Shown here one piece after another: positions 18,019 through 26,835 of a stretch of DNA of 64,000 nt; position 1 is the stretch's first letter, and every line of letters begins with the position of its first letter. The stretch comes from JAXGMQ01 sp040768585. Lineage in GTDB: Bacteria; Caldisericota; Caldisericia; JAAYUI01. Below the pieces are notes generated by a model. It saw only the letters and a list, made by a program, of their open reading frames with translations, had not been told where the DNA came from and did no database searches. Both the position numbers and the translations under genes were made by a program. The DNA lies in NCBI GenBank assembly GCA_040768585.1, contig JAXGMQ010000001.1, positions 1,984,001 through 2,048,000 of the forward strand. The letters are read 5' to 3'.

Positions 18019-18945
18019 ATGGAATTTTCTGATGTGAATGAAGGTGAGATTGCTAATGGGATGGAAGTATTGTCAGATAACACAAACACTGCTTATAAAA
18101 GTGGGTGGTCTAAGTTTGTAAATTGGTGTTCTTTGCACGATTTTTCTCCTCTCCCCGCCGAACCTGCAACCGTTGCTGCTTGGCTTGCGAGTCTTGCTGA
18201 TGAAGGTAAAAAAGCGTCAAGCATCGACACTTGGCGATCTGCTGTCAGAAAGATTCATAGAAACGCCGACCTTCCAGACCCAACAGAACATGAACAAGTC
18301 AAAAATGCCATGCGTTCCATCAAACGTAAAATCGGTTCTGCCAAAGAGAAGAAAACAGCTCTCCTTGCAGATGATATCAAGTCAATCGTTGATACACTTG
18401 GAAATTCTCTCATCGACCTTCGCGACAAAGCTCTTGTGTTGTGGGGCTACGCTGGAGCTTTCAGACGTTCAGAGCTTGTCGGGATTCAAATATCGGATAT
18501 CACAAGGGTCGACAAAGGATTTAAGGTGTTGATTCGCAGGTCAAAAACCGACCAAGAAGGCAAAGGTATGGAAAAGGCAATTTTTGCTAAACCTGGTTCT
18601 GTTTACTGCCCTGTCAAAGCTTTCGAGGACTGGATTCGAGCGTCCAAAATCAAAGATGGTCACGTCTTTCGTCATATCAACAAGCACGGAGAGCTTCTTG
18701 CTCCGCTCCAACCACCTGCCGTCAACACTATTCTCAAAAAACTTGTGATACCGCTAGGATTTGACCCGAATGACATCGGAGGTCACAGCTTAAGAGCGGG
18801 ATTTGTTACAGAGTTAATCAAGAAACGCGCCCCAGTCCACAAGATTATGGTTCAAACTGGACACAAGAACTACCAAACCCTAAGGGAATATATCCGAACG
18901 GCGAACTTGTTTGAGGATAATGCTGCGGAAAGTTGTTTGGATTAA
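18019..18945 (+). CDS. Tyrosine recombinase / phage-type integrase
   Basis: The 308-residue protein has an N-terminal SAM-like DNA-binding domain (about 15-100) and a catalytic domain. The active-site set is complete: R149 (AFRRSEL), K176 (SKTDQEG), H256 and R259 (GGHSLRAGF), H282 (TGHKNY) and Tyr nucleophile Y291 (REYIRTANL). It cuts and rejoins DNA at specific sites. The start at 18019 is set by AAGGAGG six bases upstream; the open frame upstream crosses the glnA terminator. The gene stands alone, with no excisionase, partner recombinase or phage genes. It may be a domesticated Xer-like enzyme or the remains of an integrated element. Confidence 0.9.
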   Translation: MEFSDVNEGEIANGMEVLSDNTNTAYKSGWSKFVNWCSLHDFSPLPAEPATVAAWLASLADEGKKASSIDTWRSAVRKIHRNADLPDPTEHEQVKNAMRSIKRKIGSAKEKKTALLADDIKSIVDTLGNSLIDLRDKALVLWGYAGAFRRSELVGIQISDITRVDKGFKVLIRRSKTDQEGKGMEKAIFAKPGSVYCPVKAFEDWIRASKIKDGHVFRHINKHGELLAPLQPPAVNTILKKLVIPLGFDPNDIGGHSLRAGFVTELIKKRAPVHKIMVQTGHKNYQTLREYIRTANLFEDNAAESCLD

Positions 18946-18958
18946 TTACAATATCTTT

Positions 18959-19930
18959 CTATGAAATAATCCCCGACCCCACCACCACATCCCCCTGATA
19001 AAACACTGCAAATTGCCCTGGGGTGGGGGCAAAGACCGGGGTTTCGGTGTGGACTGTGTTTCCCTCTATTTTGCACTTTGTTGGTCTGGCTCTGTAGCGA
19101 ACCATGACATCGATATCATCATCGTTTATTGGCTCGATGTTTAGTTCGGTTACTTCAAAACTTCTTTGCATGACATCGGTTCTTCTGCCCACGATTAGGA
19201 CATTTGTCACAAAGTCACGTCTGACCACATACCAGGGACCGTCATCAATCGCCATTCCGCCGCGCTGACCGACGGTATAGGAAAGAAGACCCTTGTGAGA
19301 GCCAAGCTCAATCCCTTCGACAGAGAAAATCCTGCCTGAGTTGCCTAGTCCGATGTTGTCTTTAATCCAAGACCTGGTGTCCCCAAGAGCAAAGCAGGCA
19401 TCCTGGCTTGTTGGCGCTGTCGGCAGATTCTTGGTCATCTCCTCCCCTGCAGCCCTTGTTATCTCGCCGATTGGGAACGTTGTCATCTCAAGAATCTTGG
19501 GGTTGACTCTTGCCAGAACATAGCTCTGATCTTTGTTTAGGTCAGATGCCCTCGCGATGCGCTTTTTGCCCTTGATCTCGACCATCCTTGCGTAGTGACC
19601 GGTTGCGATTCCATCAAACCCATTTTCTGTCGCAAAATCGTACATTGACACGAATTTCACAAACTGATTGCACATGACGCAAGGATTTGGGGTAAGTCCA
19701 TCCAAGTTCGCTTGTTTAAAGTAACCGATAACCTTCTTGTCAAAGTTTGTTGGCTTATCAAAAAAGTGGGATTTCACACCTAGATATGACGCCAATGTTG
19801 AGATTTGTTTTCGATTTACTCCACCACATATCGGAAGGGTGAGAGTCTCAACATCGTGTCCCTGGGCCTGGAGCAAAAGCACTGCGGCAGTCGAGTCAAC
19901 GCCACCAGAGAAACCGACAAGATACCTCAT
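18959..19930 (-). CDS. mnmA: tRNA 2-thiouridine(34) synthase MnmA
   Basis: The 323-residue protein is shorter than the usual 350-370. It thiolates the wobble uridine of tRNAs for Lys, Glu and Gln. The PP-loop SGGVDST (residues 8-14) binds ATP; the catalytic pair is the Cys of NPCVMCN (C87, with an extra Cys at 84) and C179 in SQDACF; GHYARM follows in the canonical place. The C-terminal beta-barrel includes YTVGQRGG and the APTPGQFAVFY block. The ATG overlaps the stop of the HAD gene, so the two form an operon. It ends 13 bases from the convergent recombinase gene, with no terminator visible. Confidence 0.92.
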   Translation of the reverse strand: MRYLVGFSGGVDSTAAVLLLQAQGHDVETLTLPICGGVNRKQISTLASYLGVKSHFFDKPTNFDKKVIGYFKQANLDGLTPNPCVMCNQFVKFVSMYDFATENGFDGIATGHYARMVEIKGKKRIARASDLNKDQSYVLARVNPKILEMTTFPIGEITRAAGEEMTKNLPTAPTSQDACFALGDTRSWIKDNIGLGNSGRIFSVEGIELGSHKGLLSYTVGQRGGMAIDDGPWYVVRRDFVTNVLIVGRRTDVMQRSFEVTELNIEPINDDDIDVMVRYRARPTKCKIEGNTVHTETPVFAPTPGQFAVFYQGDVVVGSGIIS

Positions 19931-20661
19931 TTGTTGAGCTTTTGAATCAGTTCGGGGATTTCCTCAAGCGATGATACCCTGGGTTTGAAATTGGATGATA
20001 CCCCCAGCCTGGGGCTGGCAAAAAGAATAGCTTTCATCCCACATTCAATTGCGCCCATACAATCATCTTGCTCGCTGTTGCCAATCATGACACACTCTGC
20101 GGGGTCAAGGTCAAGCTCGGTGGCAACAGTGAAAAAAGTCTTTGGATGAGGTTTCCTGAATTTTCTCACATCTGAGAAATATGTGACCGAGATTCTGCCA
20201 AGAAGGCTTGGATATGCTTGCATGATGTGCTCTCCCGACGATCTCTCGGTGTTTGAGATGAGACCGAGTCTATACCGTCTTGAGAGCCTTTCTACAAGTT
20301 TTCTTGCTCCTTGAACCTCTGGTGAGAGTCTCGAAATGTTTGGTCTGTTGTAGGCATCTTGAAGTCTGGCAAGCACGTTTTTGCCGATCTTGAGCCTGAT
20401 TATCTCGAGAATGATGTTTATTTGCTCAAGAATCGTGAGTGCTTTATATTCCTTTGCCTGTTTCGCAATCATGCTATCAACGCCGTTGTAGGCAAATGCA
20501 AGTTGCTCCCTTGAGATGATATGACCACTTTTCACGAGAACATCGTACATCCTGTCAATACGCTCAATCCTTCTCTCCTCTTCGATTGACGGTTCGTCGA
20601 ACACGAGGGTGTCCCAAAGGTCGAATATTACACCCTTTATCGCAATTTTCTCGGTAGTCAC
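19927..20661 (-). CDS. HAD-superfamily hydrolase (subfamily IA)
   Basis: The 244-residue protein has HAD motif I FDLWDTL (Asp14 nucleophile), a helical cap (about 25-115), motif II LISNT, motif III Lys in KFRKPHPKTF and motif IV GNSEQDD. The usual second acidic residue of motif I (DxDxT) is Trp, which is common in some HAD groups and makes classical phosphatase activity less certain. The substrate is unknown. The start is GTG at 20661, only 6 bases after a -10 box, so the mRNA is probably leaderless. mnmA is translationally coupled downstream. Confidence 0.85.
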   Translation of the reverse strand: MTTEKIAIKGVIFDLWDTLVFDEPSIEEERRIERIDRMYDVLVKSGHIISREQLAFAYNGVDSMIAKQAKEYKALTILEQINIILEIIRLKIGKNVLARLQDAYNRPNISRLSPEVQGARKLVERLSRRYRLGLISNTERSSGEHIMQAYPSLLGRISVTYFSDVRKFRKPHPKTFFTVATELDLDPAECVMIGNSEQDDCMGAIECGMKAILFASPRLGVSSNFKPRVSSLEEIPELIQKLNK

Positions 20662-20667
20662 GACTCA

Positions 20668-20696
20668 ATTATCCCAAGAGGCTCAATTTGTGTCAA
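20668..20696 (-). promoter_or_regulatory. Promoter of the HAD-mnmA operon, leaderless spacing
   Basis: On the minus strand a perfect -35 TTGACA (20691-20696), a 17-bp spacer and -10 GATAAT (20668-20673) lie directly before the GTG start at 20661. Expected initiation falls on or within 1-2 bases of the start codon. Confidence 0.7.
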
Positions 20697-20719
20697 GGTT
20701 GCTAGAAAACCAGTTTTTC

Positions 20720-20747
20720 TTGTGTTTTGATTGAGTTTGCATATATT
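20720..20747 (+). promoter_or_regulatory. Promoter for rpsO-pnp
   Basis: A -35 box TTGTGT (20720-20725), a 16-bp spacer and -10 TATATT (20742-20747) lie about 80 bases before rpsO. It diverges from the HAD-mnmA promoter. The match is fair rather than perfect. Confidence 0.5.
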
Positions 20748-20760
20748 CTTGCCTTGACCT

Positions 20761-20822
20761 ATGCCTTGCTTTACGTTCTTCCGTGACGGGGGCGCGGCAT
20801 GAGGATTAAGAAAAAGGAGAAT
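20761..20822 (+). promoter_or_regulatory. Structured rpsO leader, possible S15 autoregulatory site
   Basis: The leader can form a hairpin closed by ATGCC (20761-20765) and GGCAT (20796-20800) with GC-rich inner pairs, followed by a purine-rich AAAAAGGAGA ribosome binding site. S15 commonly represses its own mRNA through such leaders, but their structures differ between phyla. I cannot assign a known class by eye. Confidence 0.35.
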
Positions 20823-20827
20823 TAAAC

Positions 20828-21094
20828 ATGTATACACAGGAAGAGAAACGGAATCTAATCGAGAAGTTTGCAACACACCCAGGCGACACAGGTTCACCAG
20901 AGGTTCAGGTTGCCATCCTTACAGCCAGAATTAAGATCCTTGCTGACCACCTTCAGGAGCACAAACATGACTACATCAGCAGAAAAGGGCTTCTTCGCAT
21001 GGTTGGAGAGAGACACAAACTTCTTCGATACCTCAGAAAGGTTGACGAGAAGAGGTATCTAAAACTTATCGAAGAGCTTGGACTAAGGAAATAA
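20828..21094 (+). CDS. rpsO: 30S ribosomal protein S15
   Basis: The 88-residue protein is of normal length for S15, with the conserved HPGDTGSPEVQVAILTARI and the C-terminal RGLLRMVGERHKLLRYLRK (here KGLLRMVGERHK). It binds 16S rRNA and helps assemble the central domain of the small subunit. GGAG lies 8 bases before the ATG. Its stop overlaps the pnp start (TAATG), the common rpsO-pnp arrangement. Confidence 0.98.
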   Translation: MYTQEEKRNLIEKFATHPGDTGSPEVQVAILTARIKILADHLQEHKHDYISRKGLLRMVGERHKLLRYLRKVDEKRYLKLIEELGLRK

Positions 21095-23328
21095 TGAATA
21101 TAACTGAATCAACAGAACTAGGCAGGCTATGCCACACAGCCAAGGCGACGATTGACGGCGTTGAGATTGAGATAAAAGCCGGCAAGGTCGCTTTGCAGGC
21201 AGGCGGGTCTGTCCTTGTTCAAATGGGGGGAACGGTTGTCTTAGCGACAGCCGTTGTCTCAAAAGAACCGAGAGAGGGAGTTGATTTTTTCCCTCTCGTG
21301 GTAGATTATTCAGAGAATCTTTATGCAGCTGGCAAAATCCCAGGTGGTTTTTTCAAGCGAGGTGGAAGACCATCCGAGTTTGAAATCCTGAGAGCCAGAA
21401 TGATCGATAGACCAATCAGACCACTGTTCCCGAAACATTGCAGAAACGAAATCCAGGTTGTTGTCAGCACCCTCTCGTCCGATGGCAAGAATTCGCCAGA
21501 TATCCTCGGCATTATTGGCGCGTCAGCGGCATTGACAATCTCAAACGCGCCGTTTGAGGGGCCAGTTGCGGCTGTTAGAATCGGAATACTTGAGAATGAG
21601 TACATCATCAATCCAAGTGTCGACCAGATCGAGCAGCTTGACCTCGACATAGTTCTTGTTGGAACAAAGGATGCCATCATGATGGTTGAGGCTGGCGCAA
21701 AAGAGGTTAGCGAAGAACAGCTCATCAAGGCGTTTGAGCTTGCGCAATCGAGTTGGGACGATGTGCTAAACGCTCAAGTTGAGCTTGGCAAGGTCATCGG
21801 TAAAGAGAAGATAGAAGTACCCCCACCTCAGATTGACGACGAGGTTATGGCTATTGTTGACGAAGTCATGAGCAAAAGCGGTGACGAGTTCCTTTTCAAT
21901 CCAGACAAGGAACAACGCGAGGGCGCAACACATGACTTTTCTGAGATGGTCAAAAACGAAGTTTTGCAGAAGCTCGGTGAGGAAAAGCTGGAGCTTGTAG
22001 GTGAAGCATTTGAGAAGAGCCTGAAGAACTTTGTCAGAGACAGAATCGTTGACAAGGGTGTCAGACCAGATGGCAGAGCCACAAACGAGATAAGAAAGAT
22101 CACCATGGAGGTTGGTATGCTGCCAAACGCTCATGGTTCTGGTCTCTTCCTCCGTGGTCAAACTCAGGTTCTCTCGGTCGCAGTTCTTGGTTCGAAGGGT
22201 GAGGGTCAGCTCGTTGAGGGTCTCAACGAGGAAGAAGTAAAACGCTACATGCATTACTACAGCTTCCCGCCCTATAGCGTTGGTGAAGTCAGACCCATCC
22301 GCGGACCGTCAAGAAGAGACATTGGACACGGTAACCTCGCTGAGAGATCACTCATTCCTCTTATTCCATCCGAAGATGATTTTCCCTATGCGATACAGGT
22401 CTTCTCAAACGTTCTTGAGAGCAACGGTTCATCGTCTATGGCATCCGTTTGCGGAAGCTCATTGGCTCTGATGGACGCTGGTGTTCCAATCAAAGCGCCT
22501 GCCGCTGGTATTGCTATGGGACTCATAGCAAAAGACGGTAATTTCAAGATACTCACGGACATCCAGGGTGTTGAGGATGCGATGGGTGACATGGACTTCA
22601 AGGTCGCAGGAACAAGAGATGGAATCACTGGTCTTCAGATGGACATCAAGATCAAGGGCATCACAATCGATGTGATAAGACAAGCTCTCTCCCAAGCGAA
22701 GGAAGCCAGGTTGTTTATTCTCGACCAGATGGAGAAGTGTCTTGATAAGCCTCGACCAGAGCTTTCAGCGACAGCACCCAGAGTCTTTGTTGTCGAAATA
22801 GATACTGATAAGATTCGTGACATCATTGGACCTGGTGGCAAGGTCATCAAAAAAATCATTGAGGATACGGGCTGCAAGATTGACATCGAGCAGGACGGAA
22901 GGGTTTTCATCACAGCCCCTGACGCTGCTGCTGGCGCTTTTGCGAAAGAGACAATAGCCGATATCGTCGAGGATGCGAAAGAAGGAAAAACCTATCTTGG
23001 CAAAGTAACCTCAATTCGAGACTTTGGCGCTTTTGTCAATCTTGGCAAGGGCAACAAAGAGGGTTTGCTTCATATCTCGGAGATTGCACATCACCGAGTT
23101 GCAAAGGTTGAGGATGAGCTTTCAATTGGTGATGAGATAATGGTCATGGTCAAAAAGATTGATGAAACTGGCAGAATCTCACTCACTAGAAAAGGCCTGA
23201 TCGACTCAGTTGGTTCCCCACCAAAGAGTAGCAACAACCACGACAAACCCAGAAGAAACAACGAATCCAGAGACAGAAAACCGAGAAGACCAAGACCAGA
23301 CGGTCAAAAAAGAGACAGATCCTCATAG
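21094..23328 (+). CDS. pnp: Polyribonucleotide nucleotidyltransferase
   Basis: The 744-residue PNPase degrades RNA 3' to 5' with phosphate. Two RNase PH-like cores are present (about 12-235 and 320-550; FFKRGGRPSEFEILRARMIDR and FPPYSVGEVRPIRGPSRRDIGHG), with an all-helical linker between them. A KH domain follows (IRDIIGPGGKVIKKI) and an S1 domain (GKVTSIRDFGAFV). The last about 35 residues are a basic, Arg/Pro/Asn-rich, probably disordered tail that may add RNA affinity. It lies in an RNA-decay neighbourhood with RNase J downstream. Confidence 0.98.
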   Translation: MNITESTELGRLCHTAKATIDGVEIEIKAGKVALQAGGSVLVQMGGTVVLATAVVSKEPREGVDFFPLVVDYSENLYAAGKIPGGFFKRGGRPSEFEILRARMIDRPIRPLFPKHCRNEIQVVVSTLSSDGKNSPDILGIIGASAALTISNAPFEGPVAAVRIGILENEYIINPSVDQIEQLDLDIVLVGTKDAIMMVEAGAKEVSEEQLIKAFELAQSSWDDVLNAQVELGKVIGKEKIEVPPPQIDDEVMAIVDEVMSKSGDEFLFNPDKEQREGATHDFSEMVKNEVLQKLGEEKLELVGEAFEKSLKNFVRDRIVDKGVRPDGRATNEIRKITMEVGMLPNAHGSGLFLRGQTQVLSVAVLGSKGEGQLVEGLNEEEVKRYMHYYSFPPYSVGEVRPIRGPSRRDIGHGNLAERSLIPLIPSEDDFPYAIQVFSNVLESNGSSSMASVCGSSLALMDAGVPIKAPAAGIAMGLIAKDGNFKILTDIQGVEDAMGDMDFKVAGTRDGITGLQMDIKIKGITIDVIRQALSQAKEARLFILDQMEKCLDKPRPELSATAPRVFVVEIDTDKIRDIIGPGGKVIKKIIEDTGCKIDIEQDGRVFITAPDAAAGAFAKETIADIVEDAKEGKTYLGKVTSIRDFGAFVNLGKGNKEGLLHISEIAHHRVAKVEDELSIGDEIMVMVKKIDETGRISLTRKGLIDSVGSPPKSSNNHDKPRRNNESRDRKPRRPRPDGQKRDRSS

Positions 23329-23344
23329 AAGTGAATCACAATAC

Positions 23345-24592
23345 ATGAAGATTTGCACTCATTCGATAAAGGACTGGCGGTCTGTAGCCTGTGGTATATT
23401 CGTACCTTCTGGTTCCTCCACTGAGTTGGATAGCCAGAACGGGTATTCGCATTTCCTCGAGCATTTGGTATTCAAGGGGGGCAACAAGTACACGGCGACT
23501 GAAATCGCCGAGATAACCGATGCCACGGGCGGTGAGATGAACGCCTACACGAGCATTGAGCACACTGCCTTCTACTTCAAGGTTTTGAAGGAAGACCTCA
23601 AAGACACCCTTGATGTCCTTAAGGATATTGTGCTGTACCCAAGGCTTGATGAAGCAGACATCCAAACCGAAAAAGGTGTGATCCTCTCTGAGATATCATC
23701 GATGTATGACAGCCCACAGGAACTCTCCAGTCATGGGATTTTCATGGCTGCCTGGGGTAGTCATCCCTCGACACGACCGGTTCTTGGCAACGCTGGTGTC
23801 ATTGGCAACTCCACGTCCGAATCAATAAGAGCGTTCCACAACGCAAGATATGTTGATGATGACATGCTCATATCCTTGTCTGGTGCAATTGCCCATGATG
23901 AAGCGACAGACATGCTGAGGGAGAGTGGAATTGTCTGCGAGGAACTTTCAGGGAAAGTATCGCCAACAGTCGAGAAGACGACCTTTACCAACAGGAAGTA
24001 CGCCTGTAATTTTGACTGTGAACAGGTGTATTTCACTTATGCATGGTCTGGGCCGACTCTTGGCTCCCCCGAGATTGAGCTTGAGATGGTCTCAAACTCA
24101 ATTCTTGCAGGATCATTCAGCTCCAGGCTCTTTCAGAGACTGCGAGAAAAGGAAGGCCTGGTCTACAATGTAGCCGGTTTCGCAACAGCTCTAACCCATG
24201 GTGGTCTGGTGGGTGTGTATGGTTCAGTGCCTATGGCAAGTTTTGCAAAAACTGATACCATACTGAGAGAGGAGATTGGCAGGTTCAAGCGAGATGGTGT
24301 GACCCATGAGGAACTCGAACGGGCAAAGAGCATGATTAGGGGTTCAACGGCGCTCTCTCAGGAGAGCAACATGGCGATCATGCACAGGATGGGTAAGCTT
24401 GGGATTCTTCTAGGGTATGTGCCGTCACTCGATGAGCTGTTGGACAGGATTAGCAGGATTGATGATAATAGGATCAACAGTTATATAAAGGATTCAACGC
24501 CAGATGATTTTGCGGTGTCTGTTGTCGGGAAAAAAGTGACAGATATAGATGGATTCACGGAATACGATATGAGGAGTGAAGAAAGAGGATAA
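23345..24592 (+). CDS. M16-family zinc peptidase (processing peptidase-like)
   Basis: The 415-residue protein carries the inverted zinc motif HFLEH (H36, E39, H40) and the distal ligand E116 in GVILSEI, 76 residues later as expected. A second, inactive half contains the R/Y region (SRLFQRLREKEGLVYNV). Single-chain M16B enzymes of about 410 residues next to pnp are common in Gram-positive-type genomes and are thought to process peptides or small proteins. The start at 23345 (MKICTHS) begins the conserved fold; the longer open frame starts inside pnp. No strong ribosome binding site is visible. Confidence 0.9.
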   Translation: MKICTHSIKDWRSVACGIFVPSGSSTELDSQNGYSHFLEHLVFKGGNKYTATEIAEITDATGGEMNAYTSIEHTAFYFKVLKEDLKDTLDVLKDIVLYPRLDEADIQTEKGVILSEISSMYDSPQELSSHGIFMAAWGSHPSTRPVLGNAGVIGNSTSESIRAFHNARYVDDDMLISLSGAIAHDEATDMLRESGIVCEELSGKVSPTVEKTTFTNRKYACNFDCEQVYFTYAWSGPTLGSPEIELEMVSNSILAGSFSSRLFQRLREKEGLVYNVAGFATALTHGGLVGVYGSVPMASFAKTDTILREEIGRFKRDGVTHEELERAKSMIRGSTALSQESNMAIMHRMGKLGILLGYVPSLDELLDRISRIDDNRINSYIKDSTPDDFAVSVVGKKVTDIDGFTEYDMRSEERG

Positions 24593-25174
24593 ATGGCTTT
24601 TGAAGTAGAGCCAGAGTGGATGCTTGAATCAATTGCCAACATGGTAAGAGAGTGCAGTAAATGTACTCTCGGTGTAACACGCAAGAATGCTGTGCCGGGT
24701 GAAGGCTCTCCAAGAGCCGCCATTATGTTTATCGGGGAAGGCCCAGGAGCTAATGAGGATGAGCAGGGCAGGCCGTTTGTGGGTGCTGCCGGTAATCTTT
24801 TGACAAAGCTTCTTGGTTATATCCAAGTAAACAGGGAAGATGTGTTTATAACCAATATCGTCAAGTGTCGACCACCACAGAACAGAGTGCCACAGAAGGA
24901 TGAGGTCGAGGCGTGTAAACCGTTTTTGATGTCGCAAATAGCGATGATTAAACCCGCAGTTATTGTGACATTGGGATCACCCTCCTTAAAGACGATGCTT
25001 GGATCGACTCATGCCATCAGCTCTGCCCACGGTAAGCTACAAATTCATGAGGGACTTAGATTTCTCCCCATGTATCACCCAGCGGCATATCTGCATAAAC
25101 GTAGCCCTGAGCTGCTTGACACTATGAAGGCAGATTTTCTGGAGCTGCGAAAACTACTAAAGCAACTTAACTAA
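24593..25174 (+). CDS. Uracil-DNA glycosylase, family 4 (Fe-S)
   Basis: The 193-residue enzyme removes uracil from DNA. Four Cys positions typical of family 4 are present: C21 and C24 (ECSKCTLG), C92 (IVKCRPP) and C108 (EACKPF), which hold a 4Fe-4S cluster. Motif A GEGPGANEDEQGRPFVG and motif B MYHPAAYL (H162) form the active site. The ATG directly follows the M16 stop, so the genes are co-transcribed. Similar Fe-S proteins can be fused to phage polymerases, but length and motifs point to the stand-alone repair enzyme. Confidence 0.92.
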   Translation: MAFEVEPEWMLESIANMVRECSKCTLGVTRKNAVPGEGSPRAAIMFIGEGPGANEDEQGRPFVGAAGNLLTKLLGYIQVNREDVFITNIVKCRPPQNRVPQKDEVEACKPFLMSQIAMIKPAVIVTLGSPSLKTMLGSTHAISSAHGKLQIHEGLRFLPMYHPAAYLHKRSPELLDTMKADFLELRKLLKQLN

Positions 25175-25176
25175 GA

Positions 25177-26835
25177 ATGAGACAAAAAGATTCAAACGTA
25201 TATATAACCCTCCTCGGAGGGCTTGGTGAAATAGGTAAAAACATGTCGGTTGTTGAGTGGGGAAACTCGGCAGTTATGATAGATGCCGGTTTCAAGTTCC
25301 CAGACGCCGATTTGCCTGGTGTTGACAAGGTTATACCAGACCTTAGTTATGTGGAATCCATCAAACACAAGCTCAAAGCGATTCTTCTGACACATGGTCA
25401 TGCTGACCATATTGGCGCGCTTCGATATGTGCTTGAGACTGTCAAGGTTCCCGTTTATGGCACGGAGCTGACACTTGGTCTTGCAGATGAAGTTTTGCCA
25501 GGTTCGGTTAAACCCGTGGAATTCATGCCAGTAAAGTTCAACAAGAGTTTCACAATCGCTGGTGTCAAGACAGATTTTATCAGAGTTAACCACTCCATCC
25601 CAGAAGGTTCTGCGATTGCCTTGCATCTGCCAGCTGGTATAGTGCTTCACACTGGTGACTTCAAAATTGACATGAACCCGATTGATGGTCATAAGATGGA
25701 CTTGCAGCGGTTTGGTGAGCTTGGACTCCAGGGAGTTCTTTGCATGCTTGCTGACTCAACAAACGCCGATGAACCTGGCTACACTGGTTCTGAGTCAGAG
25801 GTTGGCAAAACCCTCGATAGGATTTTCAGAGCAGCACCAAGCCGGATTGTTGTTGCGACATTCTCGACTAATATCCACAGACTCCAGCAGGTGGTTGATG
25901 CAACTGCAAGGTTTGGTAAAAGGCTGCTTATTGATGGTCGAGGAATCATCGAAACAATCAAGGTGGCAGGCAGACTTGGACACTTCAATCTTCCTGACAA
26001 TCTGACAATCAAACCAGAACAGATAAAGAGTGTTAAACCTGAGAATCTGGTTATCTTAACCACTGGTACTCAGGGCGAACCCATGTCAGGGCTTACAAAG
26101 CTTGCAAGTTCAACACACAAAAATATCAGCATCAGACAGGACGACACTGTGTTGATTTCTGCCGATCCGATTCCAGGAAACGAGACACTTGTTTCAAGAA
26201 CTGTGTCTGGGCTACTCAAGTTTGGTGCAAATGTTTTCTACAGAAGCATCGATGCGGTTCACGTTTCTGGTCATGCTTCCCAAGAGGAGTTGAAGATTCT
26301 GCTTGGACTCGTCAAACCAAAGTATTTTGTCCCGGTGCATGGTGAGTACAAACAACTCTGGTTCCATTCAAAGATTGCCCAGGAACTCGGAACTCCGAAG
26401 GAGAATGTGTTCCTTTGTGAGAATGGCGATCAGCTGAAGCTCTCGAATGGTGCTGGCAAGATTCACAAAAAAGTTCCAGCATCAGCTGTTTACATCGATG
26501 GCAGCACGGTGGGTGATATTGGCACCGTTGTTTTGAAGGAGCGTTCCAGACTCTCCAGGGATGGGTTTATGACCATAAGCATAGCCATCTCAAGACTCAC
26601 AAAAGAAGTTCTGGCAGGGCCCGACATCAACTCCCAGGGATTTATCTACATGAAGGAGTCCTCTGACACAATTGATAAAGTGAAGAAGTCTGTTCTCAAT
26701 ACAGCCAAGGAGTGGAAGGAATCGAAAACCTCAATTCCTGAGCTGAAGAAACAGATAAAACAGAGAACGAGTGAAGTGTTGCTGAACAACACCAGAAGAC
26801 GACCCGTGATTCTGCCGGTGGTGCTGCAGGTATGA
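25177..26835 (+). CDS. rnj: Ribonuclease J
   Basis: The 552-residue beta-CASP metallo-beta-lactamase has the zinc motif HGHADHIG (H73, H75, D77, H78), downstream ligand regions IRVNHSIPEGSAIAL, LHTGDFK, the beta-CASP motif VVATFSTNIHRLQQ, ISADPIPGNE and HVSGHASQEELK, and the C-terminal domain. It acts as 5'-3' exonuclease and endonuclease in mRNA decay. Its place in the rpsO-pnp cluster links the two ribonucleases. It starts 2 bases after the glycosylase stop and overlaps the NUDIX gene by 4 bp. Confidence 0.96.
   Translation: MRQKDSNVYITLLGGLGEIGKNMSVVEWGNSAVMIDAGFKFPDADLPGVDKVIPDLSYVESIKHKLKAILLTHGHADHIGALRYVLETVKVPVYGTELTLGLADEVLPGSVKPVEFMPVKFNKSFTIAGVKTDFIRVNHSIPEGSAIALHLPAGIVLHTGDFKIDMNPIDGHKMDLQRFGELGLQGVLCMLADSTNADEPGYTGSESEVGKTLDRIFRAAPSRIVVATFSTNIHRLQQVVDATARFGKRLLIDGRGIIETIKVAGRLGHFNLPDNLTIKPEQIKSVKPENLVILTTGTQGEPMSGLTKLASSTHKNISIRQDDTVLISADPIPGNETLVSRTVSGLLKFGANVFYRSIDAVHVSGHASQEELKILLGLVKPKYFVPVHGEYKQLWFHSKIAQELGTPKENVFLCENGDQLKLSNGAGKIHKKVPASAVYIDGSTVGDIGTVVLKERSRLSRDGFMTISIAISRLTKEVLAGPDINSQGFIYMKESSDTIDKVKKSVLNTAKEWKESKTSIPELKKQIKQRTSEVLLNNTRRRPVILPVVLQV

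Noticed and set aside
23210..23344. N-terminal extension of the M16 peptidase into pnp
   Set aside because: The residues are a frame-shifted image of the pnp tail, low-complexity Thr/Asn/Glu.
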